Made by a program: the position numbers and the translations under genes
From: an uncultured Bacillota bacterium
Lineage (GTDB): Bacteria > Bacillota_I > Bacilli_A > Izemoplasmatales > UBA1188
NCBI GenBank assembly: GCA_937907585.1
Contig: CALCVH010000084.1
Coordinates: 1-36,403 of the forward strand
Reading direction: 5' to 3'
Length of the DNA: 36,403 nucleotides
Part shown: positions 7,012-15,514 of the stretch, piece by piece
How positions within the stretch are numbered: position 1 is the stretch's first letter
Layout: each line of letters opens with the position of its first letter
Notes under the pieces: generated by a model
Told to the model about the DNA's origin: nothing
Database searches by the model: none
The model's input: only the letters and a program-made list of their open reading frames with translations

Positions 7012-8952
7012 CTACAATAATTTCTTAAACGCATCCCTAATTCTTTCTTTTGTGAATCCAAGCGCAGGGATAACATCCTTTACATTTCCAGATAAGCCAA
7101 ATCTATCAATTCCATATACATCGCTTGTATAACCTTTTAAGCCAAAAGATGAAGCCATTTCGATGAACATTGATGGAGTGTTAGTTGGGATTAATGATTC
7201 TTTATATTCTTTTGGTTGTTTATCGAATAAAGATGTAGATACAATTTCAACTACTCTTACATCGATTCCTTCTTCTTTTAATAGATCTTTCGCATCAAGT
7301 GCTAGAGATACTTCACTACCAGATGCGACTAAAGTGCCTTTAGCGTTTAAAGAATCATATCTTAAGAATGCGCCTTTCATGAAATCACTATCTTTAACTT
7401 CATCAAGGAGTGGTAAGTTCTGTCTAGTTAACGCTATTACAGATGGTGTGTTTAGAGTACTGAATGCGCATCTTACAGCTTGAAGAGTTGTTCTAGAGTC
7501 GCTTGGTCTATAAACGTTTAGATTAGGAATCGCTCTTAGGCCAGCTAATTGTTCGATTGGTTCATGAGTTGGACCATCTTCTCCTACCGCAACTGAGTCA
7601 TGAGTGAAGATGAATACTGATGGAATTCCCATTAGCGCAGCCATACGAATTGATGGTTTCATATAATCGCTAAATACGAAGAACGCACCAGTCATATTTC
7701 TAACGTTATTTAGAGTTAAGCCATTTGCGATAGCGCCCATTGCGTGTTCTCTAACACCATAGTTAATGTTTCTTCCAAGTCTATTATCGCTTGAATAGTC
7801 ACCATCAGCGCCCTTAACGTTAGTTGATGCGGTTAGATCAGCGCTTCCCGCAACAAATGTTGGATATTCTTTTGATATTACATTAATGATTCTACCGATT
7901 GTTTTTCTAGTAGCTTCTGTAGTAAATTCAAAATCTTTAAATAAGTCTTTATCTAATTCATAATCATTATCTAAAACTTTCTTGAAAACTTTAAAGTCTT
8001 CTGGATATTCTTTCTTATAAAGTTTTAAATCTCTATTCCATTTATTTAAAGCTCTATTGTTTTTAGCTAATGCGTTTTTGTAATCTTCGTAAACGTCATT
8101 ATCAACTGTAAATTCACTATTTGTATATCCTAAAGCTTCTTTTAATTTAAGAGTGTTTTCACTACCTAGTGGAGCTCCATGAGATTTTGATGAACCAGCT
8201 AGAGGAGATGCATATCCAATAGTAGTATGACATTCAATCATTACAGGTAAATCAGATTTTTTAGCTTTCTTGATTGTTTTATTTACTTCATCTAGATTTT
8301 CTGGATCATTAATTTCTAAATATTTAAATCCTAAAGATTCAAAATATTTTTTAGCTTGATTAAATCCACCAGCCTTTGTTACTGGGCCATCAAGTTGAAT
8401 CTTGTTTGAATCCCATAAGATGATGAGCTTATTTAATTTTAAGTGTCCAATTAGTTCTAAAGCTTCTAAAGTAACACCTTCTTGAAGGTCACCATCACCA
8501 CATTCAACGAAAGTGTAGTGATCAACTAATTTAATATCATCTTTATTGAATCTCTTAGATAGAATAGTTTCTGCGATTGCGAAACCAGCGCCCATAGCGA
8601 TTCCTTGTCCGAGTGGACCGCTAGTCGCATCAACACCTTCAGTATGTCTATATTCAGGATGCCCAGGAGTTAATGATCCTAACTTTCTAAAGTTCTTTAA
8701 ATCATCCATAGTTAGGTTATAGCCTGTTAAATGAAGCAATGCATATAACATGCTTGAAGCGTGACCTGAAGCTAAAATAAAACGATCACGATTAAACCAT
8801 TCAGGATTTTTTGGTGTGATTTTTAAATGTTCGTGCCATAAAGTATACGCAATTGGCGCAAATCCTAATACTACTCCAGGATGTCCACTGTTAGCGTTAT
8901 TGATTTCATCCATCGCTAACATTCTTAATGTAGTTACTGATTTAGTGTTCAT
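7012..8952 (-). CDS. tkt: Transketolase
   Basis: A 646-residue TPP-dependent transketolase, close to the normal ~660. It moves two-carbon ketol units between sugar phosphates in the non-oxidative pentose phosphate pathway, in the cytoplasm. Visible marks are GHPG (His24), SGHAS (His64), GPLGQG, the TPP/Mg motif starting GDGDLQEG (152-159) with the Asn of DSNKI about 30 residues later, and in the second domain GVREHAMGAIANG and THDSVAVGEDGPTHEP. ATG follows AGGAG by 5 bp and lies only 8 bp after the sufB stop, so tkt is the last gene of the suf operon. The coupling is unusual: tkt is not an iron-sulfur gene. The TPP riboswitch begins about 20 bp after its stop. Confidence 0.95.
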   Translation of the reverse strand: MNTKSVTTLRMLAMDEINNANSGHPGVVLGFAPIAYTLWHEHLKITPKNPEWFNRDRFILASGHASSMLYALLHLTGYNLTMDDLKNFRKLGSLTPGHPEYRHTEGVDATSGPLGQGIAMGAGFAIAETILSKRFNKDDIKLVDHYTFVECGDGDLQEGVTLEALELIGHLKLNKLIILWDSNKIQLDGPVTKAGGFNQAKKYFESLGFKYLEINDPENLDEVNKTIKKAKKSDLPVMIECHTTIGYASPLAGSSKSHGAPLGSENTLKLKEALGYTNSEFTVDNDVYEDYKNALAKNNRALNKWNRDLKLYKKEYPEDFKVFKKVLDNDYELDKDLFKDFEFTTEATRKTIGRIINVISKEYPTFVAGSADLTASTNVKGADGDYSSDNRLGRNINYGVREHAMGAIANGLTLNNVRNMTGAFFVFSDYMKPSIRMAALMGIPSVFIFTHDSVAVGEDGPTHEPIEQLAGLRAIPNLNVYRPSDSRTTLQAVRCAFSTLNTPSVIALTRQNLPLLDEVKDSDFMKGAFLRYDSLNAKGTLVASGSEVSLALDAKDLLKEEGIDVRVVEIVSTSLFDKQPKEYKESLIPTNTPSMFIEMASSFGLKGYTSDVYGIDRFGLSGNVKDVIPALGFTKERIRDAFKKLL

Positions 8953-8960
8953 ACTTTCTC

Positions 8961-10376
8961 CTATTCAAGTTCTATTTTTATTAATTGATTTAATTCAACC
9001 GCATATTCTAAAGGTAGTTCTCTTGAAAATGGTTCAATAAATCCCATAATTATTAGTTCCATTGCTTCTTTTTCAGATAATCCTCTAGATTCAAGATAGA
9101 ATAGTTGGTTATCAGATATTTTTGATACAGTTGCTTCATGTTCTAAAGATGAAGAATTGTTATGCACAATATTTAGTGGGAATGTATCAGATTTAGATTC
9201 ATTATCTAATATTAGTGTATCACAAGATACACTCGCTTTTGAACCTGTCGCATCTTTAGATATTCTGCATAATCCTCTATAATTTACTCTACCACCTTTT
9301 CTCGCAATTGATTTAGAAATAATTGTAGATGATGAATTTTTTCCAAGATGAATCATCTTAGCGCCATTATCTTGATATTGATTTTTAGATCCTAACGCAA
9401 CAGATATAATTAGTCCTTTAGAATAGTCTCCTTTTAAAACGCAACATGGATATTTCATATTTGCGCCACTACCGATATTTCCATCGATCCATTCCATATA
9501 TCCACCCTCTTCAACAACCGCTCTTTGAGTGACTAAGTTGATTATATTATTAGACCAGTTTTGAATTGTTGAATATCTACATCTAGCGTTCTTTTTAACA
9601 ATTATTTCAATTACGCCAGAATGAAGTGAATCATCAGAATATTTAGGTGCCGTACATCCTTCTACATAATTTACAAATCCATCATCATCAACGATGATTA
9701 ACGTTCTTTCGAACTGTCCCATATTCGCAGAATTGATTCTAAAATATGATTGAAGAGGCTTATTTAACTTTACTCCTTTAGGAATATAAATAAATGATCC
9801 TCCACTCCATACTGCGCTATTAAGCGCTGCGTATTTATTATCATTATATGGAACAACTGTTCCAAAATATTCTTTAAATATCTCAGGATACATTTTTAAG
9901 CCTGTATCTGTATCTAAGAATATAACACCTTGTTCTTCTAGTTCTTTTTTATTGTTGTGGTATACGACTTCTGATTCAAATTGAGTAGAGACACCTGATA
10001 ACCACTTCTGTTCAGCTTCCATTATTCCAAGCTTATTAAAAGTATCTTTAATATTTTCAGGCACTTCATCCCAATCGTGCTTTACTGAATCAGTAGATTT
10101 AATATATAAACACATATCGTTTGGATCTACTGATTTAATTCTTTCAGTTGGTCCATATGTTGGATCTTTTAGTTCATTAAAAGCTTTTAAAGATTTTAAT
10201 CTATATTCCAACATCCATTCAGGTTCATTCTTAGCTTTAGATATTTCTCTAACGATATCTTCATTTAAACCGACACTAACCTTTTTATACGCTTTAGCGT
10301 CAGTCACAAATCCGTATTTATATTCGTTAGCGATATTATTTAATTCTTCTTTTTTCTTTAAATTCTCCTCATGCAT
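8961..10376 (-). CDS. sufB: Fe-S cluster scaffold subunit SufB
   Basis: A 471-residue SufB, the main scaffold subunit that builds a nascent iron-sulfur cluster in the SufBCD complex. The length and the beta-helix core are typical. Recognisable segments are SGVSTQFESEVVYHN, GSFIYIPKGVKLNKPLQSYFRIN, YVEGCTAP (with the conserved Cys), NWSNNIINLVTQR, CDTLILDNESKSDTFP, HEATVSKISDNQLFYLESRGL and PLEYAVELNQLI near the end. ATG follows AAGGAG by about 9 bp and lies 3 bp past the sufU stop, which implies translational coupling. Confidence 0.96.
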   Translation of the reverse strand: MHEENLKKKEELNNIANEYKYGFVTDAKAYKKVSVGLNEDIVREISKAKNEPEWMLEYRLKSLKAFNELKDPTYGPTERIKSVDPNDMCLYIKSTDSVKHDWDEVPENIKDTFNKLGIMEAEQKWLSGVSTQFESEVVYHNNKKELEEQGVIFLDTDTGLKMYPEIFKEYFGTVVPYNDNKYAALNSAVWSGGSFIYIPKGVKLNKPLQSYFRINSANMGQFERTLIIVDDDGFVNYVEGCTAPKYSDDSLHSGVIEIIVKKNARCRYSTIQNWSNNIINLVTQRAVVEEGGYMEWIDGNIGSGANMKYPCCVLKGDYSKGLIISVALGSKNQYQDNGAKMIHLGKNSSSTIISKSIARKGGRVNYRGLCRISKDATGSKASVSCDTLILDNESKSDTFPLNIVHNNSSSLEHEATVSKISDNQLFYLESRGLSEKEAMELIIMGFIEPFSRELPLEYAVELNQLIKIELE

Positions 10377-10379
10377 AAT

Positions 10380-10811
10380 CTAGTTCTCCTTTTTTAAAGT
10401 AGAAAGTAGAGCTTGAGAAGATATCGATGCGCATCTAACTCTTGCGGGGAAGTCTTTGATTCCATCAAATACTTGAAGTTCATCAAAATCTACACTTTCA
10501 TCATATTCTTGATTAGATACCATCAAAAGATAGTTTTTAAGGAAGTATTCAGCTTCATCAACCTTCATTCCTTTTACTACTTCGCTCATTATTGATGCGC
10601 TTGCACAACATATTGAACATCCTTGTCCATCATGTCTAATATCTTCAATAACTCCATCTTTTACATATGATTCGACATCGATCATATCTCCACAAGATGG
10701 ATTTTTAATATGACATTTAATATATCCTTCTTTAGAGGTAATACCTTTATTTCTAGGATTTTTATAATGGTCCATAATGACCTGTCTATAGATATTATTT
10801 AAATTAGCCAA
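10380..10811 (-). CDS. sufU: SufU, zinc-dependent sulfur-transfer partner of SufS
   Basis: SufU accepts sulfur from SufS in Gram-positive SUF systems. Ligand residues are visible: NPSCGD (Cys40, Asp42), GQGCSICCASAS (Cys65) and RVRCAS (Cys127), spaced as in the Bacillus protein. I chose the TTG at 10809-10811, giving 143 residues starting MANLNNIYR. It lies 9 bp after a strong AAGGAGG, whereas the in-frame TTG at 10818-10820 touches that motif with no spacing. The start overlaps the end of sufS by 8 bp. A presumptive TTG start is unusual in this operon and may lower SufU output. Confidence 0.93.
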   Translation of the reverse strand: MANLNNIYRQVIMDHYKNPRNKGITSKEGYIKCHIKNPSCGDMIDVESYVKDGVIEDIRHDGQGCSICCASASIMSEVVKGMKVDEAEYFLKNYLLMVSNQEYDESVDFDELQVFDGIKDFPARVRCASISSQALLSTLKKEN

Positions 10812-12003
10812 TGTAACCAACCTCCTTAAAGAATTCTATTGTTTTATTTAAACCATCAATAAATTTTCTTACATCTTCTTCATCATTATAGAAATAGAAG
10901 CTCGCTCTTAAAGTAGATGATAATTTTAAAAATTTATGAAGAGGTTCAGCGCAGTGATGTCCAGCTCTAATACATATATTATCTTCAGCTAAAGATGATA
11001 CCGCATCGTGTGAATGAACGCCCCTTATATTAAATGCGATGATCGATGATTCTTCACTAGCGTTATATACGATTATATCGTCCATCTTCATCATTTCTTT
11101 AAGCGCTAAATTTCTTAAATATACACTTCTTTTTTCTATATTATCTATACCTATACTATTTAATAGTTCTATACAAGGCTTAACCGCAAATATAGATGCG
11201 ATAGGCATTGTTCCAGTTTCAAATTTATGTGGGATAGCTTTATAGGTAACACTATCAATTGATACTTCATCATTCATTTCTCCACCAAGTTCAACTGGAT
11301 TATATTTTTCTAATAATTCTTTTTTACCATATAAAACACCTAGTCCAGTTGGACCACACATTTTATGAAGTGAAAATGAATAGAAATCAACATCTAGCGC
11401 TTTAACATCTATTTTCATATGTGGAATAGCTTGAGCGCCATCAATAGATACTATTGCGCCAACCTCATGAGAGAGCTTTATTATTTCTTCAATAGGTGTT
11501 TTATATCCTAAAACATTAGATACGTGAGTTAACGCTACAACCTTAGTTTTATTTGTTAGTACTTTTTTAAAGTTCTCTACAGTTATTTTAGCGTCGCTAG
11601 TTAATTCAACAAATTTTAATACAATATTTTTATGTTTAGATACATTAAGCCAAGGTAAGAATGATGAATGATGTTCAAGTTCTGATGTGATAACTTCATC
11701 ACCATCATTAAGTGTTTCACTAATCATCATCGCTACCATATTTAAAGAATTAGATGCGCCTCTAGTGAATACTATTTCTTCTTTTTTAGCGTTTATATAT
11801 TTAGCCACCATTTCTCTTGATTCATTGCACTTATTAGTCGCACTAATAGATTCTTTATATACGCCTCTATCAATATTACAAGAATAGTTTAGATAGTAAT
11901 CATTAATCGCATCTATAACAGCTTTAGGTTTTATTGAAGATGCGGCGCTATCTAAATATACTGAATCTTTATTATTTAATAATGCAGGAAATAATTCTTT
12001 CAT
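10804..12003 (-). CDS. sufS: Cysteine desulfurase SufS
   Basis: A PLP enzyme, about 399 residues, that removes sulfur from L-cysteine and passes it as persulfide to SufU. From the ATG at 12001-12003, key residues are the cofactor Lys214 in SFSLHKMCGPTGLG, HHSSFLPW near 111-118, SIDGAQAIPH near 186-195, and the persulfide Cys351 in IRAGHHCAEPL. The N-terminus MKELFPALLNNKDSVYLDSA fits family starts. An upstream in-frame TTG (12022-12024) would add seven residues but lies inside sufD and has no better ribosome binding site. The chosen ATG is 1 bp past the sufD stop, behind GGTGA, so coupling to sufD is likely. Confidence 0.96.
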   Translation of the reverse strand: MKELFPALLNNKDSVYLDSAASSIKPKAVIDAINDYYLNYSCNIDRGVYKESISATNKCNESREMVAKYINAKKEEIVFTRGASNSLNMVAMMISETLNDGDEVITSELEHHSSFLPWLNVSKHKNIVLKFVELTSDAKITVENFKKVLTNKTKVVALTHVSNVLGYKTPIEEIIKLSHEVGAIVSIDGAQAIPHMKIDVKALDVDFYSFSLHKMCGPTGLGVLYGKKELLEKYNPVELGGEMNDEVSIDSVTYKAIPHKFETGTMPIASIFAVKPCIELLNSIGIDNIEKRSVYLRNLALKEMMKMDDIIVYNASEESSIIAFNIRGVHSHDAVSSLAEDNICIRAGHHCAEPLHKFLKLSSTLRASFYFYNDEEDVRKFIDGLNKTIEFFKEVGYIG

Positions 12004-12004
12004 A

Positions 12005-12796
12005 TTATTCACCAATAGTTTCAAATAATGCAGGTTTTAAAAGATTATAGAATTCTTCATCTATAGCTTCTTTTAATATTGGACTAATAAGAGATTTACA
12101 AATAATCTTTAATGAATCTTCTTTAGATAATCCTCTACTCATAAGATAATATATTTCATTATCATCGATAGTGCCTATTGCGCAACCGTGTGATGCGTGA
12201 ACGTCATCACAAGATATCACGAGAATAGGTTTTGAATCAATTTTTGAATCTTTAGATAATATGATTCCTTTAATATTTTCACTAGATGATGAATTATCCA
12301 TATTTTTATCTATTGTCGCAACCGCATCTCTATTAATATATCCATTATTATTAGATAGATAATTTAATACAGATTCAGCGGTAGTATTTTTAGATAGATG
12401 ATTAACATAGAATCCACCAGTAATTATATTGTTAGATGAATAGATATATTCATATCCTTTAAAATATGAATTCTCACCTAATAGATTAACTGTCTTTACA
12501 ATCTTTGAATTAGCTTTATTATTATCAGATGTATATAGTTCTAAACTTGAGTCTTTAGAGATATTAAATGATAAAGAATAACTATAATTACCGATAGCGA
12601 AATAGACTATCTTTACTATAGAATTCTCACCTATATTAAATGTGATATTTGATTCACTCTTTAGATTAGAATAGATTAATATAGTGGTTTTTTTATTATC
12701 AGGTATTTCAAAAATATAGTTTTCATTCTCAATATCAAAACTATATTTTTCTAATTCCTTTTCACCAATAAGCATATTATTCTTTAGTGGTGTCAT
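12005..12796 (-). CDS. sufD: SufD, Fe-S scaffold complex subunit (short form)
   Basis: A 263-residue SufD, the partner of SufB in the SufBCD scaffold. It is much shorter than the ~420-440 residues common elsewhere. The missing part is mainly the N-terminal helical region; the beta-helix (about 30-180) and the C-terminal helical part with SCDDVHASHGCAIGTIDDNEIYYLMSRGL are present. The His in ASHGC, part of the SufB-SufD interface in characterised proteins, is kept. The start lies 2 bp after the sufC stop region, behind AAAGGA. Sequence conservation is lower than in SufB, as usual. Confidence 0.9.
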   Translation of the reverse strand: MTPLKNNMLIGEKELEKYSFDIENENYIFEIPDNKKTTILIYSNLKSESNITFNIGENSIVKIVYFAIGNYSYSLSFNISKDSSLELYTSDNNKANSKIVKTVNLLGENSYFKGYEYIYSSNNIITGGFYVNHLSKNTTAESVLNYLSNNNGYINRDAVATIDKNMDNSSSSENIKGIILSKDSKIDSKPILVISCDDVHASHGCAIGTIDDNEIYYLMSRGLSKEDSLKIICKSLISPILKEAIDEEFYNLLKPALFETIGE

Positions 12797-12798
12797 AA

Positions 12799-13611
12799 TT
12801 ATTTGTTTCCTTTAAATGCGCATGTTTCAAGAAGCTCAACAGTATCCTCTTCAAATAGTCCAGCTTCTTTTCTTATTTCATCATAACCATTAGTATCGAT
12901 ATAATCTAATAAAGAATTATCTCCTTCTTTAGCGATTACACCATTAATTAAAACAACCACTCTATTTGGTTTAATATATTCATATAATCTATGATAGTGA
13001 GATACAACTAATAATCCCATATTTAATCTAGATTTTAATTCATTGATATTTTCAGATACTATCTTAACCGCATCAACATCAAGTCCAGAATCTATTTCAT
13101 CTAAAATAGAGATTCTTGGTTCTAACATCTTCATCTGTAGAATTTCATTCTTTTTCTTTTCTCCTCCAGAAAAAGATTCATTAACATATCTATCAGCTAA
13201 ATCCTTATCCATTTTCAATTCTTCAATAGCTTTATCTAATTTAACTGAGAACTTATAGTATGATACTAATTTCTTTTCACTAGTATTTCTTTTATCTAAT
13301 GCTTGTTTAATGAAATCTCTATTGGTAACACCGCTTATTTCATATGGTGACTGCATCGCTAAAAATAGACCTAATCTAGATCTTTCATCAGTAGTCATAG
13401 ATAAAACATCTTTACCATCAAATTCAATAGAACCGCTTTCTACTTTATATGATGGATGTCCCATAATAACATACGCAAGCGTTGATTTACCGCTTCCATT
13501 AGGGCCCATTAGCGCTACTGTTTCACCTTCAGATAGTGTTAGATTAATTCCTTTTAATATCATAGTCCCTTGCGCACTAGCGTAGAGATCTTTAATAACT
13601 AGTTCAGACAT
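12799..13611 (-). CDS. sufC: SufC, ABC-type ATPase of the Fe-S assembly complex
   Basis: A 270-residue SufC, the soluble ATPase that drives shape changes in SufBCD. Walker A GPNGSGKST is at about 35-43. The signature region is FSGGEKKKNEILQM, the hallmark SufC variant of the ABC motif. Walker B is ISILDEIDSGLD with the Glu present, and the H-loop is VVSHYHRL. The length is a little above the usual ~250. It is the first gene of the operon, behind GCGAGGT and a good promoter 75-100 bp upstream. Confidence 0.96.
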   Translation of the reverse strand: MSELVIKDLYASAQGTMILKGINLTLSEGETVALMGPNGSGKSTLAYVIMGHPSYKVESGSIEFDGKDVLSMTTDERSRLGLFLAMQSPYEISGVTNRDFIKQALDKRNTSEKKLVSYYKFSVKLDKAIEELKMDKDLADRYVNESFSGGEKKKNEILQMKMLEPRISILDEIDSGLDVDAVKIVSENINELKSRLNMGLLVVSHYHRLYEYIKPNRVVVLINGVIAKEGDNSLLDYIDTNGYDEIRKEAGLFEEDTVELLETCAFKGNK

Positions 13612-13684
13612 AATAATTTACCTCGCTTTTTTTATGATAATAAAAAACATAAAATAATTCAAATGATATGATAAAATATTCCTC

Positions 13685-13712
13685 ATTATATATTAATCTT
13701 TACTTAATTCAA
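13685..13712 (-). promoter_or_regulatory. Promoter of the suf-tkt operon
   Basis: On the minus strand TTGAAT (13707-13712), 16 bp, TATAAT (13685-13690). Transcription would start near 13678, giving a ~65-nt leader before sufC. That leader holds the AT-rich hairpin TTTTTAT/ATAAAAA just ahead of the ribosome binding site. No IscR- or Fur-type site is obvious to me. Confidence 0.7.
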
Positions 13713-13738
13713 AAGAAAATGCGTGTATTTCTACACAC
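13711..13738 (-). terminator. Terminator of the hydrolase-VanZ-DUF1292 operon
   Basis: On the minus strand GTGTGTA-GAAA-TACACGC (13721-13738), seven pairs with one G-T and a GAAA loop, then ATTTTCTTTT. It separates the DUF1292 gene from the suf promoter, whose -35 begins at the end of the T run. Confidence 0.8.
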
Positions 13739-13746
13739 AATCTCCT

Positions 13747-14064
13747 TTATTTTTCTTCTTCGTTCATTTTATAGTATTCTTCAAATACTTTATCAACAAT
13801 CTCATCTTCGTTAACTGTATAGATATCTTCATTTTCTTCATCTATTTCGATAACGATTCCTTCATCTTCGTTAACGCCTTCAAGTGGTTCAACTGGTTTT
13901 AAGATTGCGAACAATCTATCTTCTAGTGGAATGACAGCGATCTGTTCAAAGTCTACTGGATTGTTGTTTTCATCGTAGAGTGTGATGTCATCAGTACACT
14001 CATCATCTAACAACATTTCAATCGCGTCTCTTTCTTCTACTTCATTTAATTTTTCTTCACTCAT
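13747..14064 (-). CDS. DUF1292 family acidic protein
   Basis: A 105-residue very acidic protein of the DUF1292 family, widespread in Firmicutes and of unknown function. The recognisable core is DDITLYDENNNPVDFEQIAVIPLEDRLFAILKPV followed by an acidic stretch with IVIEIDEENEDIYTV. Some homologues are encoded next to the Holliday-junction nuclease YqgF, but that gene is absent here. The start overlaps the end of the VanZ gene by 8 bp, behind GAGGAAA. It is the last gene of its operon. Acidic Asp/Glu blocks at both ends and no Cys suggest a soluble cytoplasmic protein. Confidence 0.85.
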   Translation of the reverse strand: MSEEKLNEVEERDAIEMLLDDECTDDITLYDENNNPVDFEQIAVIPLEDRLFAILKPVEPLEGVNEDEGIVIEIDEENEDIYTVNEDEIVDKVFEEYYKMNEEEK

Positions 14065-14596
14065 TTCTTATTTCCTCTTTATTAAGTTTTCTATTCCTTT
14101 TAATTATACAATATCTTATTAATGTAAACAATAAAAAGCCGATTATTGCGCCAGTTAAAACACCTAATGAATCTATTAAAACATCCCTAAACATCATCGC
14201 TCTACCACTCACGAACTTTTGATGGAATTCATCTATAAACGCATATATAATTCCAAGTGGGATAGAAATAAGAAAAGATATAAATGTGTTTTTCTTTTTA
14301 TGCGCTATTACTAAATATGCATATATAGTAATAACGAATGATAAAAACATAAATTCAGTAAAGTGAGCTCCTTTTCTTACTATATAATCAACCTTAGATT
14401 TAATAGCGCTTCTTTCATTATTATCTAAATCATCATAATCTTTATATAATACTGATATTACAAAATTAGATATCTTTGAACTAGTTTCACTGCTTCTAGT
14501 GGAATCCTGACTAGAAAAGAAAAAAATCATCATCATAGAGACAACTATAAATAATAATAAGACTGTTGAAACTATTTGGTATGTTTTTTCTTTCAT
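14057..14596 (-). CDS. VanZ-like membrane protein
   Basis: A 179-residue VanZ-family membrane protein with four or five hydrophobic segments (about 8-28, 82-100, 104-122 and 140-165). Family marks are VRKGAHFTEFMFLSF, GIIYAFIDEFHQKFVSGRAMMFRDVLIDSLGVLTGAIIG, including the conserved HxxEF and DEFHQ segments. VanZ proteins are best known from low-level teicoplanin resistance in the VanA cluster, but most genomic copies have no resistance link and no defined role. The ATG overlaps the upstream hydrolase stop (ATGA), so the two are translationally coupled; the ribosome binding site is weak on its own. Confidence 0.88.
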   Translation of the reverse strand: MKEKTYQIVSTVLLLFIVVSMMMIFFFSSQDSTRSSETSSKISNFVISVLYKDYDDLDNNERSAIKSKVDYIVRKGAHFTEFMFLSFVITIYAYLVIAHKKKNTFISFLISIPLGIIYAFIDEFHQKFVSGRAMMFRDVLIDSLGVLTGAIIGFLLFTLIRYCIIKRNRKLNKEEIRNE

Positions 14597-15501
14597 AATC
14601 TTTCTATATTCTTTAAAAATCCTTTTATATCTTCTTCGTATTTATTAAAGTCTTTAACTACTGATTCAGCGTGATCAGCACCTTTAAATAAATATAATTC
14701 TTTATATGAATTATATGCATTGTAGATATCTATAGAATGCTTATAATTAATTAGTTTATCACTATCACCATGAAACAACAATAAAGGTACTTTAGTATTG
14801 TTGATATCATCTATTGGTCTAACCTTATTAGGATTCCACCCATATATTAGTTTGCATATAGGTCCAGATAAATCAACTAAGAATCTTGGAGAATGGAATA
14901 TCTTTTTTGCGCCATCATATGATAACTCTTTTAAACTAGAGAATGGACAATCTGCGATTATATATTTTACATTAGGGTTATAGCGCATAAGAGATATTAC
15001 AGTTGCGCCACCCATAGATTCTCCATGTATTCCTAAATAAATATCTTTACCAAATCTATTATATGTATCATCTATTATCTCTAATAAATCTATTGATTCT
15101 TTAAGTGACATAGTACATTTATCTTTTTTGTTTTTACCATGTGTTCTTTGATCATATGTGATGATATTGTAACCAAGTTTTCTAAAGATAGGGAAATATT
15201 TAGAATCGCTAACCATGTTAGCTGTAAAACCATGAGAAAAGATAATGTATTTCTTTGTTCCTGGATTTAAATTAAAGAATCTTGTGTTTATCTCATATCC
15301 ATCTTTTAATTTAATAATATAATCTTCTTTCTTTAAATCATCATAATCATAATACATGAATCTATCTAAATGATATTGTTTTACAAATTCATATGTACTA
15401 ATTTTAGGATGAGTATAATACGTATCTAAAACAACACAGAATATGATTATTCCTATTATTATAAATACAACTATACCAATTATTAGATATAACCACCACA
15501 T
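14593..15501 (-). CDS. Membrane-anchored alpha/beta hydrolase
   Basis: A 302-residue hydrolase with one N-terminal hydrophobic helix (about 3-24) that probably anchors it, with the catalytic domain likely outside the cell. The triad is visible: nucleophile Ser162 in HGESMGG, acid Asp246 or Asp248 in FHGDSDKLI, and His277 in GADHAES. The oxyanion segment is FSHGFTANM. It resembles the YqkD/BAAT-type serine hydrolases of Firmicutes (esterase or peptidase-like), with no defined substrate. ATG follows AGAGG. It lies 13 bp after a second, shorter hydrolase and overlaps VanZ. Confidence 0.88.
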   Translation of the reverse strand: MWWLYLIIGIVVFIIIGIIIFCVVLDTYYTHPKISTYEFVKQYHLDRFMYYDYDDLKKEDYIIKLKDGYEINTRFFNLNPGTKKYIIFSHGFTANMVSDSKYFPIFRKLGYNIITYDQRTHGKNKKDKCTMSLKESIDLLEIIDDTYNRFGKDIYLGIHGESMGGATVISLMRYNPNVKYIIADCPFSSLKELSYDGAKKIFHSPRFLVDLSGPICKLIYGWNPNKVRPIDDINNTKVPLLLFHGDSDKLINYKHSIDIYNAYNSYKELYLFKGADHAESVVKDFNKYEEDIKGFLKNIERL

Positions 15502-15514
15502 AAAAACCTCTTAA

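Noticed and set aside
14057..14596. VanZ as a glycopeptide-resistance gene
   Set aside because: No vanHAX or vanRS genes are nearby; isolated VanZ-like proteins are common and not resistance markers.
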